A stretch of DNA of 14,435 nt, from contig JAGTQS010000043.1 of NCBI GenBank assembly GCA_018397055.1, forward strand, positions 1-14,435, written 5' to 3'. Position numbers and translations under genes: made by a program. Source of the DNA: Candidatus Bathyarchaeota archaeon (lineage in GTDB: Archaea > Thermoproteota > Bathyarchaeia > Bathyarchaeales > DTEX01). Shown here one piece after another: positions 1-7,335 of the stretch. The notes below the pieces were generated by a model, which did no database searches, had not been told where the DNA came from, and saw only the letters and a program-made list of their open reading frames with translations. Position 1 is the first letter of the stretch. Each line of letters begins with the position of its first letter.

Positions 1-39
1 CCAACGTTTCAGCTTCCCAATGTCTCTAGGCTTCTTCAT
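1..39 (-). CDS. Possible 5' end of a minus-strand gene cut by the window edge
   Basis: An ATG read leftwards from base 39 opens a frame reading MKKPRDIGKLKRW up to the edge. The basic start and the lack of stops look like a real N-terminus, but 13 codons are too few to name a family. An A/T-rich TATA-like element (TTAAATTT, about bases 60-67 on this strand) lies roughly 25 bases before the ATG. That is the spacing expected for a leaderless archaeal transcript. No Shine-Dalgarno site is seen, which agrees with this. The element sits inside a palindrome described separately. It could be a chance open frame. Confidence 0.35.
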   Translation of the reverse strand, partial: MKKPRDIGKLKRW

Positions 40-52
40 ACAAGCACACTCT

Positions 53-75
53 CACACTCTAAATTTAAGAGTGTG
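53..75. promoter_or_regulatory. Palindrome CACACTCT-N7-AGAGTGTG over a presumed TATA box
   Basis: Two perfect 8-base arms, 53-60 and 68-75, flank an A/T spacer. The left arm is also duplicated in tandem at 45-52. The spacer holds the TATA-like sequence presumed to serve the leftward gene starting at base 39. A symmetric site over a TATA box is a typical place for an archaeal repressor to block TBP/TFB. It could equally form a hairpin in RNA crossing it. The role as an operator is inferred. Confidence 0.4.
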
Positions 76-196
76 CCATATGTCTTGGGATAATAGATTC
101 GCTGATTTTTTGGTTCTTGAAGCACATCAATAAAAATAGTGTTAAAATAACAAAAAACTAAATAACAGTCATCTTGTTAATTGGAATGTACCCTAC

Positions 197-1228
197 ATGA
201 CCACAAAATGTAATAAAGAACAAAGAAACACCGACATAATAATTGGCGTTCTTTTTAATACTCCAGTTGAACCATTAAAGGGCGAGAAAATAGATTTTAT
301 TGCTGATGCTGAAGTTAAAGAAGTAACAGAGGCCGTTCAGAAAGCCTTAGAAAAACTAGACTTTAAATACCAGATGATACCTTTTGAGATGGACTTTGAA
401 GTTTTGGTTAAGACATTGAAACATCGTAAACCCAACGTAATCATAAATCTTTGTGAGGGAGCCTATGGAGACAGCCATCAGGAAATGAACATTCCAGCAG
501 TTCTTGAGATACTCAAAATACCTTACACTGGTTCATCCCCGTTAACGCTTGGAATATGTCAAAACAAGAGGCTTACAAAAGAGATATTAAGAGCAAACAG
601 GCTGCCAACGCCTAACTATACAGTTCTGGAAAACTTTAGTGACTGGAAGGGAGAAATAGGATTTCCCTTATTCGTCAAGCCTTTCAAAGAAGACGCAAGC
701 ATTGGCATTTCAAGTAGAAGCTACGTAAGAAATGACGCTGAGCTTAAGGCTCAAGTTGATTACATCAATAATCGTTACAAGCAGCCAGCGTTAGTGGAGG
801 AATACGTGGCTGGAAGAGAGCTTAACGTGTCAATTTTAGGCAACGAGAATCCAATTGTTCTTCCAATCTCTGAAATAACATTCGATTTTCCCGATGAACC
901 AAAAATAGTTGACTTTTCAGCTAAATGGCTCAAAGAAAGCGAACAATATAAGAGGACAAGACTAGTGTGCCAAGCGTTACTTCCGGCATTTGTTAAAAAT
1001 GAAATAGAGAAAATTGCATTGCTCGCATACAAAAGTCTTTACTGTAGAGATTACGCACGAATCGACATACGTCTAAGAGAAAATCAACCCTTAATTCTTG
1101 AAGCCAACCCTAACCCTGACATAGCACCCGATGCAGGTTTCGTTCGTTCGCTAAGGGCTGCTGGAATATCTTACGAACAGTTTATTGAAAAAATAGTATA
1201 TTTTGCCCTGCAAAGAGGATCAGGCTAA
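197..1228 (+). CDS. D-Ala-D-Ala-ligase-like ATP-grasp amino-acid ligase (paralogue A)
   Basis: This is a 343-residue ATP-grasp enzyme of the D-alanine-D-alanine ligase fold, a cytosolic ligase expected to join two amino or carboxylic acids through an acyl-phosphate. Visible landmarks are an N-terminal Rossmann-like domain (from DIIIGVLFN, residue 13), YTGSSPLTLG at about 110-119, the ATP-binding VKP at 160-162, the paired acids EE at 201-202, and probable metal ligands D290, E302 and N304 in the ARIDIRL and LEANPNPD segments. Two places differ from true Ddl enzymes. The phosphate-loop EGSS is EDAS here, and the specificity-loop AKY is AKW. The C-terminal NTLPGMT-type motif is NPNPDIA. The closest relative in the window is the minus-strand gene at 10896-11939. 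It converges with the ligase at 1248-2303, with 19 bases between stops. The Shine-Dalgarno site is weak. The substrate is unknown and the fold assignment is firm. Confidence 0.88.
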   Translation: MTTKCNKEQRNTDIIIGVLFNTPVEPLKGEKIDFIADAEVKEVTEAVQKALEKLDFKYQMIPFEMDFEVLVKTLKHRKPNVIINLCEGAYGDSHQEMNIPAVLEILKIPYTGSSPLTLGICQNKRLTKEILRANRLPTPNYTVLENFSDWKGEIGFPLFVKPFKEDASIGISSRSYVRNDAELKAQVDYINNRYKQPALVEEYVAGRELNVSILGNENPIVLPISEITFDFPDEPKIVDFSAKWLKESEQYKRTRLVCQALLPAFVKNEIEKIALLAYKSLYCRDYARIDIRLRENQPLILEANPNPDIAPDAGFVRSLRAAGISYEQFIEKIVYFALQRGSG

Positions 1229-1247
1229 AAAAGAAATTGAAAGCTAT

Positions 1248-2303
1248 TTATAACAAGCTCACCATTGAAGAGTTTTCGAATAAATCTTGAAGGTTATATC
1301 TTTTCAAGGCTTGCCAAAGAATTGTACAAATCAGCTGGTCATAAGTAATACCAGCTGCGGAAGCAGCTTCTGGAAGGCATGAATGAGCATCAGGGTCAGG
1401 AATTAAACCAGGCAACGGGTTAACTTCCAATATTCGAGGCTTACCTGCCTTGTCAAGTCTTATGTCCATTCGGCAAAGATCTCGGCAGTTAAGAACGCGG
1501 AAAGTTTTAACTGCAATTTGTTTTATTTCTGTTTCAAGTTCAGATGGAATGTCAGCTGGGCAACGGAAGATGTCAAGCGGCTTTTCAGGTACATCCCAAA
1601 TCCATTTTGCCTCGTAAGAATAGATTGGGCTGGCTTCGCTTGGAAGTTTTTCAAGCAAAATTTCGACTATTGGAAGGACAACAGGATTTCCGTTTCCTAT
1701 TAAGCCTACAGTGAACTCTCTGCCTGGGAGAAATTCTTCCACAATAGCTGGCTGCTTGTAAGTGTTGATAACCCAAGTGATTTGGTCTCTTAGACTCTTA
1801 TCATCTTTTACTAGAGACTTACTCCTGATTCCTTTGCTTGAGCCTTCAGCTAATGGTTTAACGATAAGAGGAAACTCGAACTTACGTTTTCTTTTTTGGT
1901 TAGGTGACGAAAACACTTGGAAATTCGGTGAAGGAACACCGTTGGCTTTGAGGAATTGGTGTGTTAATGCCTTATCTAAAGCTATAGCTAAAGTGAGCGG
2001 TCCTGAGCCCGTGTAAGGTATTCCGAGCATTTCCAACATTGCGGGAACCTGGGACTCTCTGCTTTCGCCTCTTAGACCTTCAGCAATGTTGAAGACAATG
2101 TCTAGCTTAAGATTTTGAAATTTGTTGTATGCATCTTCGTTTGCTTCTATTTTGAATACTTCACATCTGCCTTTCCTTAAGGCTTCCATTATGGCGTCAA
2201 CTGTCGCTTCATCATCAAATTCAATATAGAAATCTTCAGGTTGCCCCGACTTAGGGTCAACTGGCTTCTTAGTGTTATAAGCTAGTCCAACACGAAGGGT
2301 CAT
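1248..2303 (-). CDS. D-Ala-D-Ala-ligase-like ATP-grasp ligase paired with the aminomutase
   Basis: This 351-residue ATP-grasp ligase is the most Ddl-like of the three here. Motifs in order are the N-terminal RVGLAYN, YTGSGPLTLAIALDK (97-111), VKP at 148-150 followed by the phosphate loop EGSSKGI (153-159), VEE at 188-190, the specificity-loop segment SYEAKWIWD, and the metal-binding end with D280 (CRMDIRL), E293 and N295 (LEVNPLPGL). The Tyr of the classic AKY is Trp, so D-Ala-D-Ala specificity is doubtful. The ATG at 2303 lies 9 bases after the stop of the upstream lysine 2,3-aminomutase-like gene, and a weak AGTGA overlaps that stop. The two are therefore almost certainly one transcript with translational coupling. 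By context it may ligate beta-lysine or another amino acid. That is inference. An archaeon without peptidoglycan has no obvious need for D-Ala-D-Ala. Confidence 0.88.
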   Translation of the reverse strand: MTLRVGLAYNTKKPVDPKSGQPEDFYIEFDDEATVDAIMEALRKGRCEVFKIEANEDAYNKFQNLKLDIVFNIAEGLRGESRESQVPAMLEMLGIPYTGSGPLTLAIALDKALTHQFLKANGVPSPNFQVFSSPNQKRKRKFEFPLIVKPLAEGSSKGIRSKSLVKDDKSLRDQITWVINTYKQPAIVEEFLPGREFTVGLIGNGNPVVLPIVEILLEKLPSEASPIYSYEAKWIWDVPEKPLDIFRCPADIPSELETEIKQIAVKTFRVLNCRDLCRMDIRLDKAGKPRILEVNPLPGLIPDPDAHSCLPEAASAAGITYDQLICTILWQALKRYNLQDLFENSSMVSLL

Positions 2304-2312
2304 TGTCTTTCA

Positions 2313-3464
2313 CTAAGGTACCTTTACAGGGACCTCCATAGGTGATAAAACTTGTTTTTCCTTTGGAATTTGTGGGTAGGTGAACTGTTTTCCCTCATAG
2401 TTTTTCAGGACTACTTGATTTTCCTCGAGGCTTACGAGATATCTTGGGATGAGAGGTATTTTTCCACCGCCACCTGGTGCATCTATAACGTAGCGTGGAA
2501 CAGCGAATCCTGAGGTGTAACCTGTAAGGTCTTCAATTATTTTGAGCCCTGTTTCTACTCTCGTCCTGAAGTGATAGGTGCCTTTTACAAGATCCATTTG
2601 AAAGAGGTAATAGGGCTTAACTCTAATTTTCAGAAGCTTTTGAACAAGGCTTTTCATTGTTTCAGAGTCATCGTTAACACCCTTTAAAAGCACGGATTGG
2701 TTGCCAAGAGGGATTCCTGCATCAGCAAGCAGTCCGCATGCTCTTGAGCTTTCTTCAGTTATTTCCTTTGGATGGTTAAAATGCACATTTACGTATAATG
2801 GGTGATACTTCTTTAGTATATTGCACAGTTTCGGCGTTATTCTTTCTGGGAACGTGCAGGGTACTCTGGTTCCAATTCTTAAAATTTCAACGTGTGGAAT
2901 TGCTCTTAGGCTTTTTAATAAGAACTCAATTGTGTTATCAGACAACAGCAAGGGGTCACCGCCTGACAACAGAACGTCTCTTATAGCTGGGGTTCTTTGT
3001 ACGTACCTAATCTGTTCAAGTAGAACTTCCGTTGAAAGGTTAATTAGTGGTAAGCCGACTCTTCTTTTTCGGGTGCAGAATCTGCAGTACATTGCGCAGC
3101 TGTTTGATACGCACATTAGAACTCGGTCGGGGTAACGGTGAACTAAGCCTGTTGTTGGGCTGTCACCTTCTTCATTCAATGGGTCTTCAGTGCCGTATGG
3201 ATCTTGCAGTTCAAGTAGGCTTGGGATACATTGTTTCCAGATTGGGTCGTCGACTTCCTCTATCAGGTTAAAGTAGTATCTTGATACTTTCATCGGGTAT
3301 TTAGCGACAACGCTGTCCAAAGCTTTTATGTCAACGGAAAATTTTTCGAGGAGTTGATGGGGTTTAGTTATACATTCAGAAAGACTTTTTTTCCAACCTT
3401 CAACCATTTTATTGTAACACGCGCTGTGACACTTTCGTGCCACGAAAAAAATATGCGATTCCAT
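2313..3464 (-). CDS. kamA: Lysine 2,3-aminomutase family radical SAM/PLP enzyme
   Basis: This 383-residue KamA-family protein uses SAM, a [4Fe-4S] cluster and PLP to move the alpha-amino group of L-lysine to the beta carbon. The cluster motif is C123-AMY-C127-RF-C130, followed by TRKR with R132, the counterpart of the carboxylate-binding Arg of the clostridial enzyme. The SGGDPLL segment follows at about 167-173. The PLP lysine is K335 in DAPGGGGK. D291 (QMDLVKG) and D328 (IDAPGGGG) match the two aspartates, D293 and D330 in the clostridial enzyme, that bind the side-chain amino group of lysine. Their spacing of 37 residues is identical. This favours lysine over glutamate as substrate. The start at 3464 fits a TATA-like box at 3503-3510, but Met20 (3407) is also possible. 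It is first in an operon with the ATP-grasp gene at 1248-2303. No acetyltransferase of the AblB kind is seen nearby. Confidence 0.9.
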   Translation of the reverse strand: MESHIFFVARKCHSACYNKMVEGWKKSLSECITKPHQLLEKFSVDIKALDSVVAKYPMKVSRYYFNLIEEVDDPIWKQCIPSLLELQDPYGTEDPLNEEGDSPTTGLVHRYPDRVLMCVSNSCAMYCRFCTRKRRVGLPLINLSTEVLLEQIRYVQRTPAIRDVLLSGGDPLLLSDNTIEFLLKSLRAIPHVEILRIGTRVPCTFPERITPKLCNILKKYHPLYVNVHFNHPKEITEESSRACGLLADAGIPLGNQSVLLKGVNDDSETMKSLVQKLLKIRVKPYYLFQMDLVKGTYHFRTRVETGLKIIEDLTGYTSGFAVPRYVIDAPGGGGKIPLIPRYLVSLEENQVVLKNYEGKQFTYPQIPKEKQVLSPMEVPVKVP

Positions 3465-3502
3465 ACGTGCTTTTAAATCTTTCTATTATAATTGTCGAAA
3501 AA

Positions 3503-3510
3503 TTTATAAA
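3503..3510 (-). promoter_or_regulatory. TATA-like box for the aminomutase-ligase operon
   Basis: TTTATAAA on the minus strand lies about 40 bases before the ATG at 3464. A transcription start about 25 bases downstream of the box would leave a leader of roughly 15 bases. No Shine-Dalgarno site is obvious in it. Confidence 0.4.
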
Positions 3511-3589
3511 AAACCGAATTTAGGTCTTCTTCCAAAAAGTGTAATAACATTTTGTGATTACAACGTGTGCTTACAGTGTGTGCCTTATC

Positions 3590-3597
3590 CTTATATG
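3590..3597 (+). promoter_or_regulatory. TATA-like box for the bactofilin-like gene
   Basis: CTTATATG lies about 36-43 bases before the ATG at 3633. The predicted start of transcription falls near 3620, just before the Shine-Dalgarno sequence AGGTGA at 3621-3626. The mRNA leader would be short, about 12 bases. The divergent aminomutase operon starts only 168 bases away, so the two promoters share this spacer. Confidence 0.45.
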
Positions 3598-3632
3598 TCT
3601 ACATAGGAAGTTCCTCATTAAGGTGAAAAACC

Positions 3633-4964
3633 ATGGGCAGCATATACGTTCAGTCTGGATCTGTGGAGGTTCTTGACAGAGTGGAAGGTGACCTTAACTT
3701 AGCCAATGGAGCAACAGTAAGGCCAAAAGATTCAGGAAAGGTTGAGGTTACAGGGGTTGTACAATATGAAGGCGACTGCATCTTCGAATGCAGCCTCTTT
3801 GCCAATTCAGTAAGAGGAAGAAATGGAATTCTCACAGTCCAAGGAGACTTGGCTGTTGAAAAAGTTATTAAAATTTATGAAGGCAGCCTTAGGGTTGAAG
3901 GAAACCTGCAAACAGTAGACATTGAGGTTGATAGAAGCGTCTTGATTGAGAAAAGTCTTTCTGCTGAGGTCGTTGAGGTTGGTGGAAAACTAACAGTTGG
4001 AGGGAACATTAAAGCAAACGAAATAGAAGTTGGTGGAACCTTTGAAACAAAAGGTGACATTGCATCTCAGAAACTGGAGGTTGGCGGAACCGCGAAAGTA
4101 GAAGGCTCCATAACCGTTTCCAACATCGAGGTAGGTGGCACGTTTTATGGAAAAGGAGCAGTAAAGGCTGAAAAAATAGATGTTGGAGGCACGTACACCT
4201 GTGAGTCAGACATGGATGTCGAAGAACTATGCGTTGGAGGAACAGCGAAAGTCGCAGGAGGCAAAATAAGAGGAAGAGTTAAAGTCGGTGGAAGCTTTGA
4301 TTCCAGTAAACCATTAATTTTTGAAACCATCGATGTTGGCGGAAAAGTTGACCTCAGAGGTGAAAGTGAAGGGAAAAAGATTTCAGTAGGCGGAACCTTG
4401 CGTACTGAGGGTAGTCTGAAGTTCGAAGATGTCGATGTTGGCGGAATCGTGGAGATTCGCGGTGACGCTGTAGGCGAAACGATTGATGTCGGCGGCAAAC
4501 TTTCTGTTGAGAAGACAATCAGGCTTTCTGGCAAATTGGCGGTTGGAGGGGTAGCTGAGGCTGGCAACGAAATTTTTGCTGGGTCGATTGGTGTCGGCGG
4601 TTTGTTAAAAGCTCAAAAAATTGTGGCAGCTTATTTTGTTGATGTAGGCGGGAAAATAGAGACCGTTTATGGAACAAAGGCTACAAAAGTTGAGATTGGA
4701 AGAAAAGGCAAGATCGTTGGGGTTGTTGTAGCGAAGGAAGTGATGATTGAAGAAAAAGCCGAGGTCGAAGACATATACGCCCAATATCTTACTATGGAAG
4801 AAGAGGCAACCGCAAAAAACGTGTATGCAAAGAATGTTCGCTTGGAAAGAGGCTGTAAAATAACTGGAGAATTACGGTACACCAATGAGTTGAGAAAAGA
4901 CCCAACAGCAACCTTATTTAAGGAACCGGTTAAGACCACAGAACTTCCTTCTCCTCCAATTTAG
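3633..4964 (+). CDS. Bactofilin-like beta-solenoid protein with 17-residue VGG repeats
   Basis: This 443-residue protein consists almost wholly of short beta-strand repeats. From residue 116 to 338 the tripeptide VGG recurs 14 times (V116, 133, 150, 167, 184, 201, 218, 235, 252, 269, 286, 304, 321, 338). The step is 17 residues every time except one of 18. A further copy reads IGR at 355. Weaker rungs before residue 116 (VQG, VEG) and after 355 (EEKAEVED, EEEATAKN) continue the pattern. Rungs of this length are typical of bactofilins (polymer-forming cytoskeletal proteins), which build a triangular beta-helix and self-assemble. Ordinary bactofilins have a core of about 110 residues, so this one is unusually long. 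No signal peptide or membrane segment is visible, so it is probably cytosolic. The C-terminal tail (about 420-443) is Pro/Thr-rich and non-repetitive. The start is fixed by AGGTGA at 3621-3626. Function as a scaffold or shape element is inferred from fold. Confidence 0.75.
   Translation: MGSIYVQSGSVEVLDRVEGDLNLANGATVRPKDSGKVEVTGVVQYEGDCIFECSLFANSVRGRNGILTVQGDLAVEKVIKIYEGSLRVEGNLQTVDIEVDRSVLIEKSLSAEVVEVGGKLTVGGNIKANEIEVGGTFETKGDIASQKLEVGGTAKVEGSITVSNIEVGGTFYGKGAVKAEKIDVGGTYTCESDMDVEELCVGGTAKVAGGKIRGRVKVGGSFDSSKPLIFETIDVGGKVDLRGESEGKKISVGGTLRTEGSLKFEDVDVGGIVEIRGDAVGETIDVGGKLSVEKTIRLSGKLAVGGVAEAGNEIFAGSIGVGGLLKAQKIVAAYFVDVGGKIETVYGTKATKVEIGRKGKIVGVVVAKEVMIEEKAEVEDIYAQYLTMEEEATAKNVYAKNVRLERGCKITGELRYTNELRKDPTATLFKEPVKTTELPSPPI
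3978..4694 (+). repeat. 51-bp coding repeat array (VGG rungs)
   Basis: Fourteen diverged units, nearly all 51 bases long, each centre on a Val-Gly-Gly codon triplet (GTN GGN GGN). The first is at 3978 and the fourteenth at 4644, with a degenerate fifteenth ending near 4694. Codons vary between units, so the repeat is kept at protein level rather than by recent DNA duplication. One unit, between residues 286 and 304, has a one-codon insertion. Confidence 0.8.
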
Positions 4965-4971
4965 GTTTTGA

Positions 4972-4992
4972 GCCCTGATTTTTTGCAAGGGC
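4972..4992 (+). terminator. Weak hairpin with T-run after the bactofilin-like gene
   Basis: GCCCT at 4972-4976 pairs with AGGGC at 4988-4992. The loop carries a run of six T, a few bases after the stop at 4964. Archaeal termination relies mainly on T-runs, so the TTTTTT itself may be the active part. Confidence 0.3.
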
Positions 4993-5042
4993 AATGTGTA
5001 AACAAGTGGAGAATCATAAGAAACCAGGGGTTTCAACTGTCT

Positions 5043-5061
5043 GATTATAAGAGATTATAAG
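5043..5061 (+). promoter_or_regulatory. Tandem GATTATAAG direct repeat upstream of the winged-helix gene
   Basis: GATTATAAG occurs at 5043-5051 and again at 5053-5061. Each copy contains a TATA-like core. It lies about 95 bases before the TTG start of the regulator gene, so a leader of roughly 70 bases would result. It could be a doubled promoter or a regulator binding site. Confidence 0.3.
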
Positions 5062-5156
5062 CCTATTGTTCATAACATCTTTTCAGGGATATTGACATTA
5101 ACTGTTTCGGCTAATTACTAGAAGAATAATTGAAGACGGTCTTGTGGTGACGGAAA

Positions 5157-5408
5157 TTGGTTAAGCGGACGAAGTATGAGATTTACCTTGCCGTTCTTGG
5201 AACGGTTAGAAGTAAGGGCGCATGCCCAATTACGAGGTTGTCTTATGCTGCCCGTCTCCCGGTTGACAGAACTAAGAACGTGGTTGAGTTCTTGTTGTCT
5301 AAGGGTCTCCTGAAGGAGGTGAACATTGGCGACAAAAAGCTTTATAGAATAACGAACAGAGGAGGAGAGTTCCTTGAAGCCCTACGGACTGTCAGAAAAT
5401 TCGTCTGA
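5157..5408 (+). CDS. Small winged-helix DNA-binding protein (HTH_45 type)
   Basis: This 83-residue single-domain protein has the layout of archaeal HTH_45 winged-helix regulators. Helix 1 (YEIYLAVLGTVRSKG) is followed by a helix-turn-helix (PITRLSYAARLPVDRTKNVVEFLLSKGLL, roughly 24-52), a beta wing (VNIGDKKLYRITNRG, about 55-69) and a final helix that may support dimerisation. It probably binds DNA as a transcription factor, and its target is unknown. The start is TTG at 5157. A stop lies in frame just upstream (5148-5150), there is no alternative ATG nearby, and GGTGA at 5146-5150 is correctly spaced. The gene converges with the PDCD5-like gene, whose stop is 11 bases away. Its ligand or signal cannot be deduced. 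Confidence 0.8.
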   Translation: MVKRTKYEIYLAVLGTVRSKGACPITRLSYAARLPVDRTKNVVEFLLSKGLLKEVNIGDKKLYRITNRGGEFLEALRTVRKFV

Positions 5409-5419
5409 CATTTACAACG

Positions 5420-5800
5420 TTATGAGTTTTCTTCTCTCAGTTTATCTTCAAGGCTTTTGACTTTTCCATGCTCAAAGACCGTTATCTTTGTCTGAAGGTG
5501 AACTCTGAGGCCTAGGCGTCGGAAAAGCCTATAAAGGTCTCCGCCGGAAATTTGGGTTCTCAACTTTCCATCTTGGATAAGGTTGACGAGCATGTTTTCT
5601 ACGTGTTCAGCTGCTTGCGGATATTGAGCTTTAGCTGCGTTAAGGACTTCCCAAGCTCTATCCACAAAAAAGCGGTTTAGGACTTCCTGTTTGTTAACTG
5701 ATTTTTCTTCATTGACCTTGGCTTCGGTTTTTATTTCAAGATGCCTTTTGAGTTCAAACAGCTTTTTCCGCCTTAAGGATTCAAGTTCCTTGTCAGACAT
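5420..5800 (-). CDS. PDCD5-like (TFAR19 family) DNA-binding protein
   Basis: This 126-residue basic, helical protein matches the pattern of the archaeal/eukaryotic PDCD5 family. It starts with MSDKELESLRRKKLFELK, the usual acidic-then-RRxRLxEL opening. A charged linker follows, then a core with VLNRFFVDRAWEVLNAAK (about 40-57), the family-like HVENMLVNLIQDGKL (about 66-80) and an ISGGDLYRLFRRL helix, and a beta-prone ITVFEHGKVK end. Archaeal members are small double-stranded-DNA-binding proteins of unclear role. It lies downstream of the release-factor gene on the same strand, 155 bases apart, so it probably has its own promoter. AAATATTT near 5840-5847 is a weak TATA candidate. No clear Shine-Dalgarno site precedes the ATG at 5800. 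The family call rests on pattern matching by eye. Confidence 0.68.
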   Translation of the reverse strand: MSDKELESLRRKKLFELKRHLEIKTEAKVNEEKSVNKQEVLNRFFVDRAWEVLNAAKAQYPQAAEHVENMLVNLIQDGKLRTQISGGDLYRLFRRLGLRVHLQTKITVFEHGKVKSLEDKLREENS

Positions 5801-5955
5801 GAATTTTTGAGCCCGCCTTGTCTATGCAGTGTTACAAAAATATTTGGTTGGTTCTGTTAAGTTTTTTGTTTTAGCACTTGATCATGCGGACTCTCTTTTA
5901 TATCAATTTCGTTTAATTACAAAAATAATTATCATGCCATTTGTGTTTTATTTCT

Positions 5956-7224
5956 CTAGGATTGGTTCGTTAGTTTGTATCTCAGAATAGCTGCTATTCC
6001 ACCAAAGGATTTCCAGAGCATTTGTCCTTCCTCTGTTTCTGTGGAAATCACTTCAACGTTTGTGTTTGTTTGCTCAGCGAGTTCCGCCAGCTCATCAACG
6101 ATGTCTTTTCGTTCGCTTACCTGAAGTGTTGGGGTCTGGCATTTTGGGCATGGAACGCCTGAGAAAGACTGTTCAAACTCCGCAACCTCTGTTGTTTTCA
6201 TCGTTTGATAATAGGCGTGACCGCATGAGGTGCATTCAACCTTAACCCGTGTCGTGTTAAGGGCTTCTGAAAGAAGCAATGTGTCAACGAGGTTTGCGTT
6301 CAAGGCTCTCCGGACTTCTTTTTCTCCGTAAGTTGCCAGTCCAGTGTCATGCCCAACCTCGTAAAGAAATTTCTGGACAATCCTCTTTTCTTCGACGTAT
6401 CTGACATTTTTGATGATTTCTGGGGCTCTCTCAAGAATTTCGTCGATTCCTTGCTCACCCGTGTATGCCGTGTCCACGATAGCGACGATTTTCTCCTTAA
6501 GCCTGTGGTCAATGTATCGACCCTTGTCAAAATCGTACTTTGTTGGCCCAGCACCTCCTAAGATGATGCCCTTAAGGTCAGGAATTGAGAGGAAATTCTC
6601 GTTTGCGTGGGTTCCTACACGTTTAAAAAATTCTTGCACCTGCATTTCACGCAGCCTCTCGAACCTTCGGGCAGACTGTCCTCCTGCACGGTGCTTACCT
6701 GGGATTCCTGAGGTTATATCTTCAATAATTTCCATCCTTGATCCTCTGAGGGTGGCAAAGGTAGCTGCGCTTGTGTCGATCAACAAGATTCCGTACGTCT
6801 CGGTTTCTTTCAGCAGATCCATTAGGTACTCGATGTGAAACTTGTTATCGCATCTGTAAAGGTAGATGCCTATAGGCTCAGGCGGAATAACGACGTATGG
6901 TCCCTCAATTCTTTCGCTTCCCAAACCGTTCTGAGGAATTGCGCCGCAAAAAATGACCAGACCGTTTTCTGGAACGGTTCTGAAGAGCTTTAGACGCTGA
7001 ATGACTTTGACAATAGCATCTTGAACATTCTTCCGCGTAGTGTTCGACTTTATGTTTGAGGCTGTTCCCCACTCCTCCTTAAGCATCTGGGCCACTTCGC
7101 TTATCTGGCGCCCAGGAGGAACATAAAGCGAAACGAGCTCCGTGCCCCTTCCCTCTTTACGAGCCAGATAATCAAGTGTCCTCTTCAAACGAAACCTTTC
7201 AAGCGATGTCCTCTTCTGGCTCAT
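5956..7224 (-). CDS. prf1: Archaeal peptide chain release factor 1 (aRF1)
   Basis: This 422-residue class I release factor recognises all three stop codons and triggers hydrolysis of peptidyl-tRNA on the ribosome. Domain 1 has the stop-codon-reading motifs NIKS at 57-60 (within TASNIKS) and YxCxxxF at Y123, C125 and F129. Domain 2 has the catalytic GGQ at 181-183 within GKHRAGGQSARRFERLRE. Domain 3 has a probable zinc site, C331, C334, C359 and C362, as in many archaeal aRF1 proteins. Its length is normal for the family. GAGGT lies about 12 bases before the ATG at 7224. It is flanked on the same strand by the SWIM protein gene (upstream) and the PDCD5-like gene (downstream). It is among the best phylogenetic anchors in the window for archaeal origin. 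Confidence 0.97.
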   Translation of the reverse strand: MSQKRTSLERFRLKRTLDYLARKEGRGTELVSLYVPPGRQISEVAQMLKEEWGTASNIKSNTTRKNVQDAIVKVIQRLKLFRTVPENGLVIFCGAIPQNGLGSERIEGPYVVIPPEPIGIYLYRCDNKFHIEYLMDLLKETETYGILLIDTSAATFATLRGSRMEIIEDITSGIPGKHRAGGQSARRFERLREMQVQEFFKRVGTHANENFLSIPDLKGIILGGAGPTKYDFDKGRYIDHRLKEKIVAIVDTAYTGEQGIDEILERAPEIIKNVRYVEEKRIVQKFLYEVGHDTGLATYGEKEVRRALNANLVDTLLLSEALNTTRVKVECTSCGHAYYQTMKTTEVAEFEQSFSGVPCPKCQTPTLQVSERKDIVDELAELAEQTNTNVEVISTETEEGQMLWKSFGGIAAILRYKLTNQS

Positions 7225-7335
7225 TATTATGAATACCTCAACTTAAGATTCAGCTGAGTCATGCACGTTTTTAATCGGTCTTTAGATTACTTGCCTTAAG
7301 CTAATTAAACATTTAGGCTTCGTCTATGCGTTTTA

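Noticed and set aside
4145..4567. 140-codon minus-strand open frame inside the bactofilin-like gene
   Set aside because: It is the complement of the VGG repeats, giving a low-complexity Pro/Thr/Ser-rich product. The plus-strand gene has a promoter and Shine-Dalgarno site.
3978..4694. CRISPR-like or satellite DNA array
   Set aside because: The 51-base periodicity is in frame, units differ at synonymous sites, and there are no unique spacers.
5102..5164. Short open stretch before the winged-helix gene reading like RRIIEDGLVVTEIG
   Set aside because: It has no start codon after the preceding stop and only about 20 codons. It overlaps the supported TTG start and GGTGA site of the next gene.
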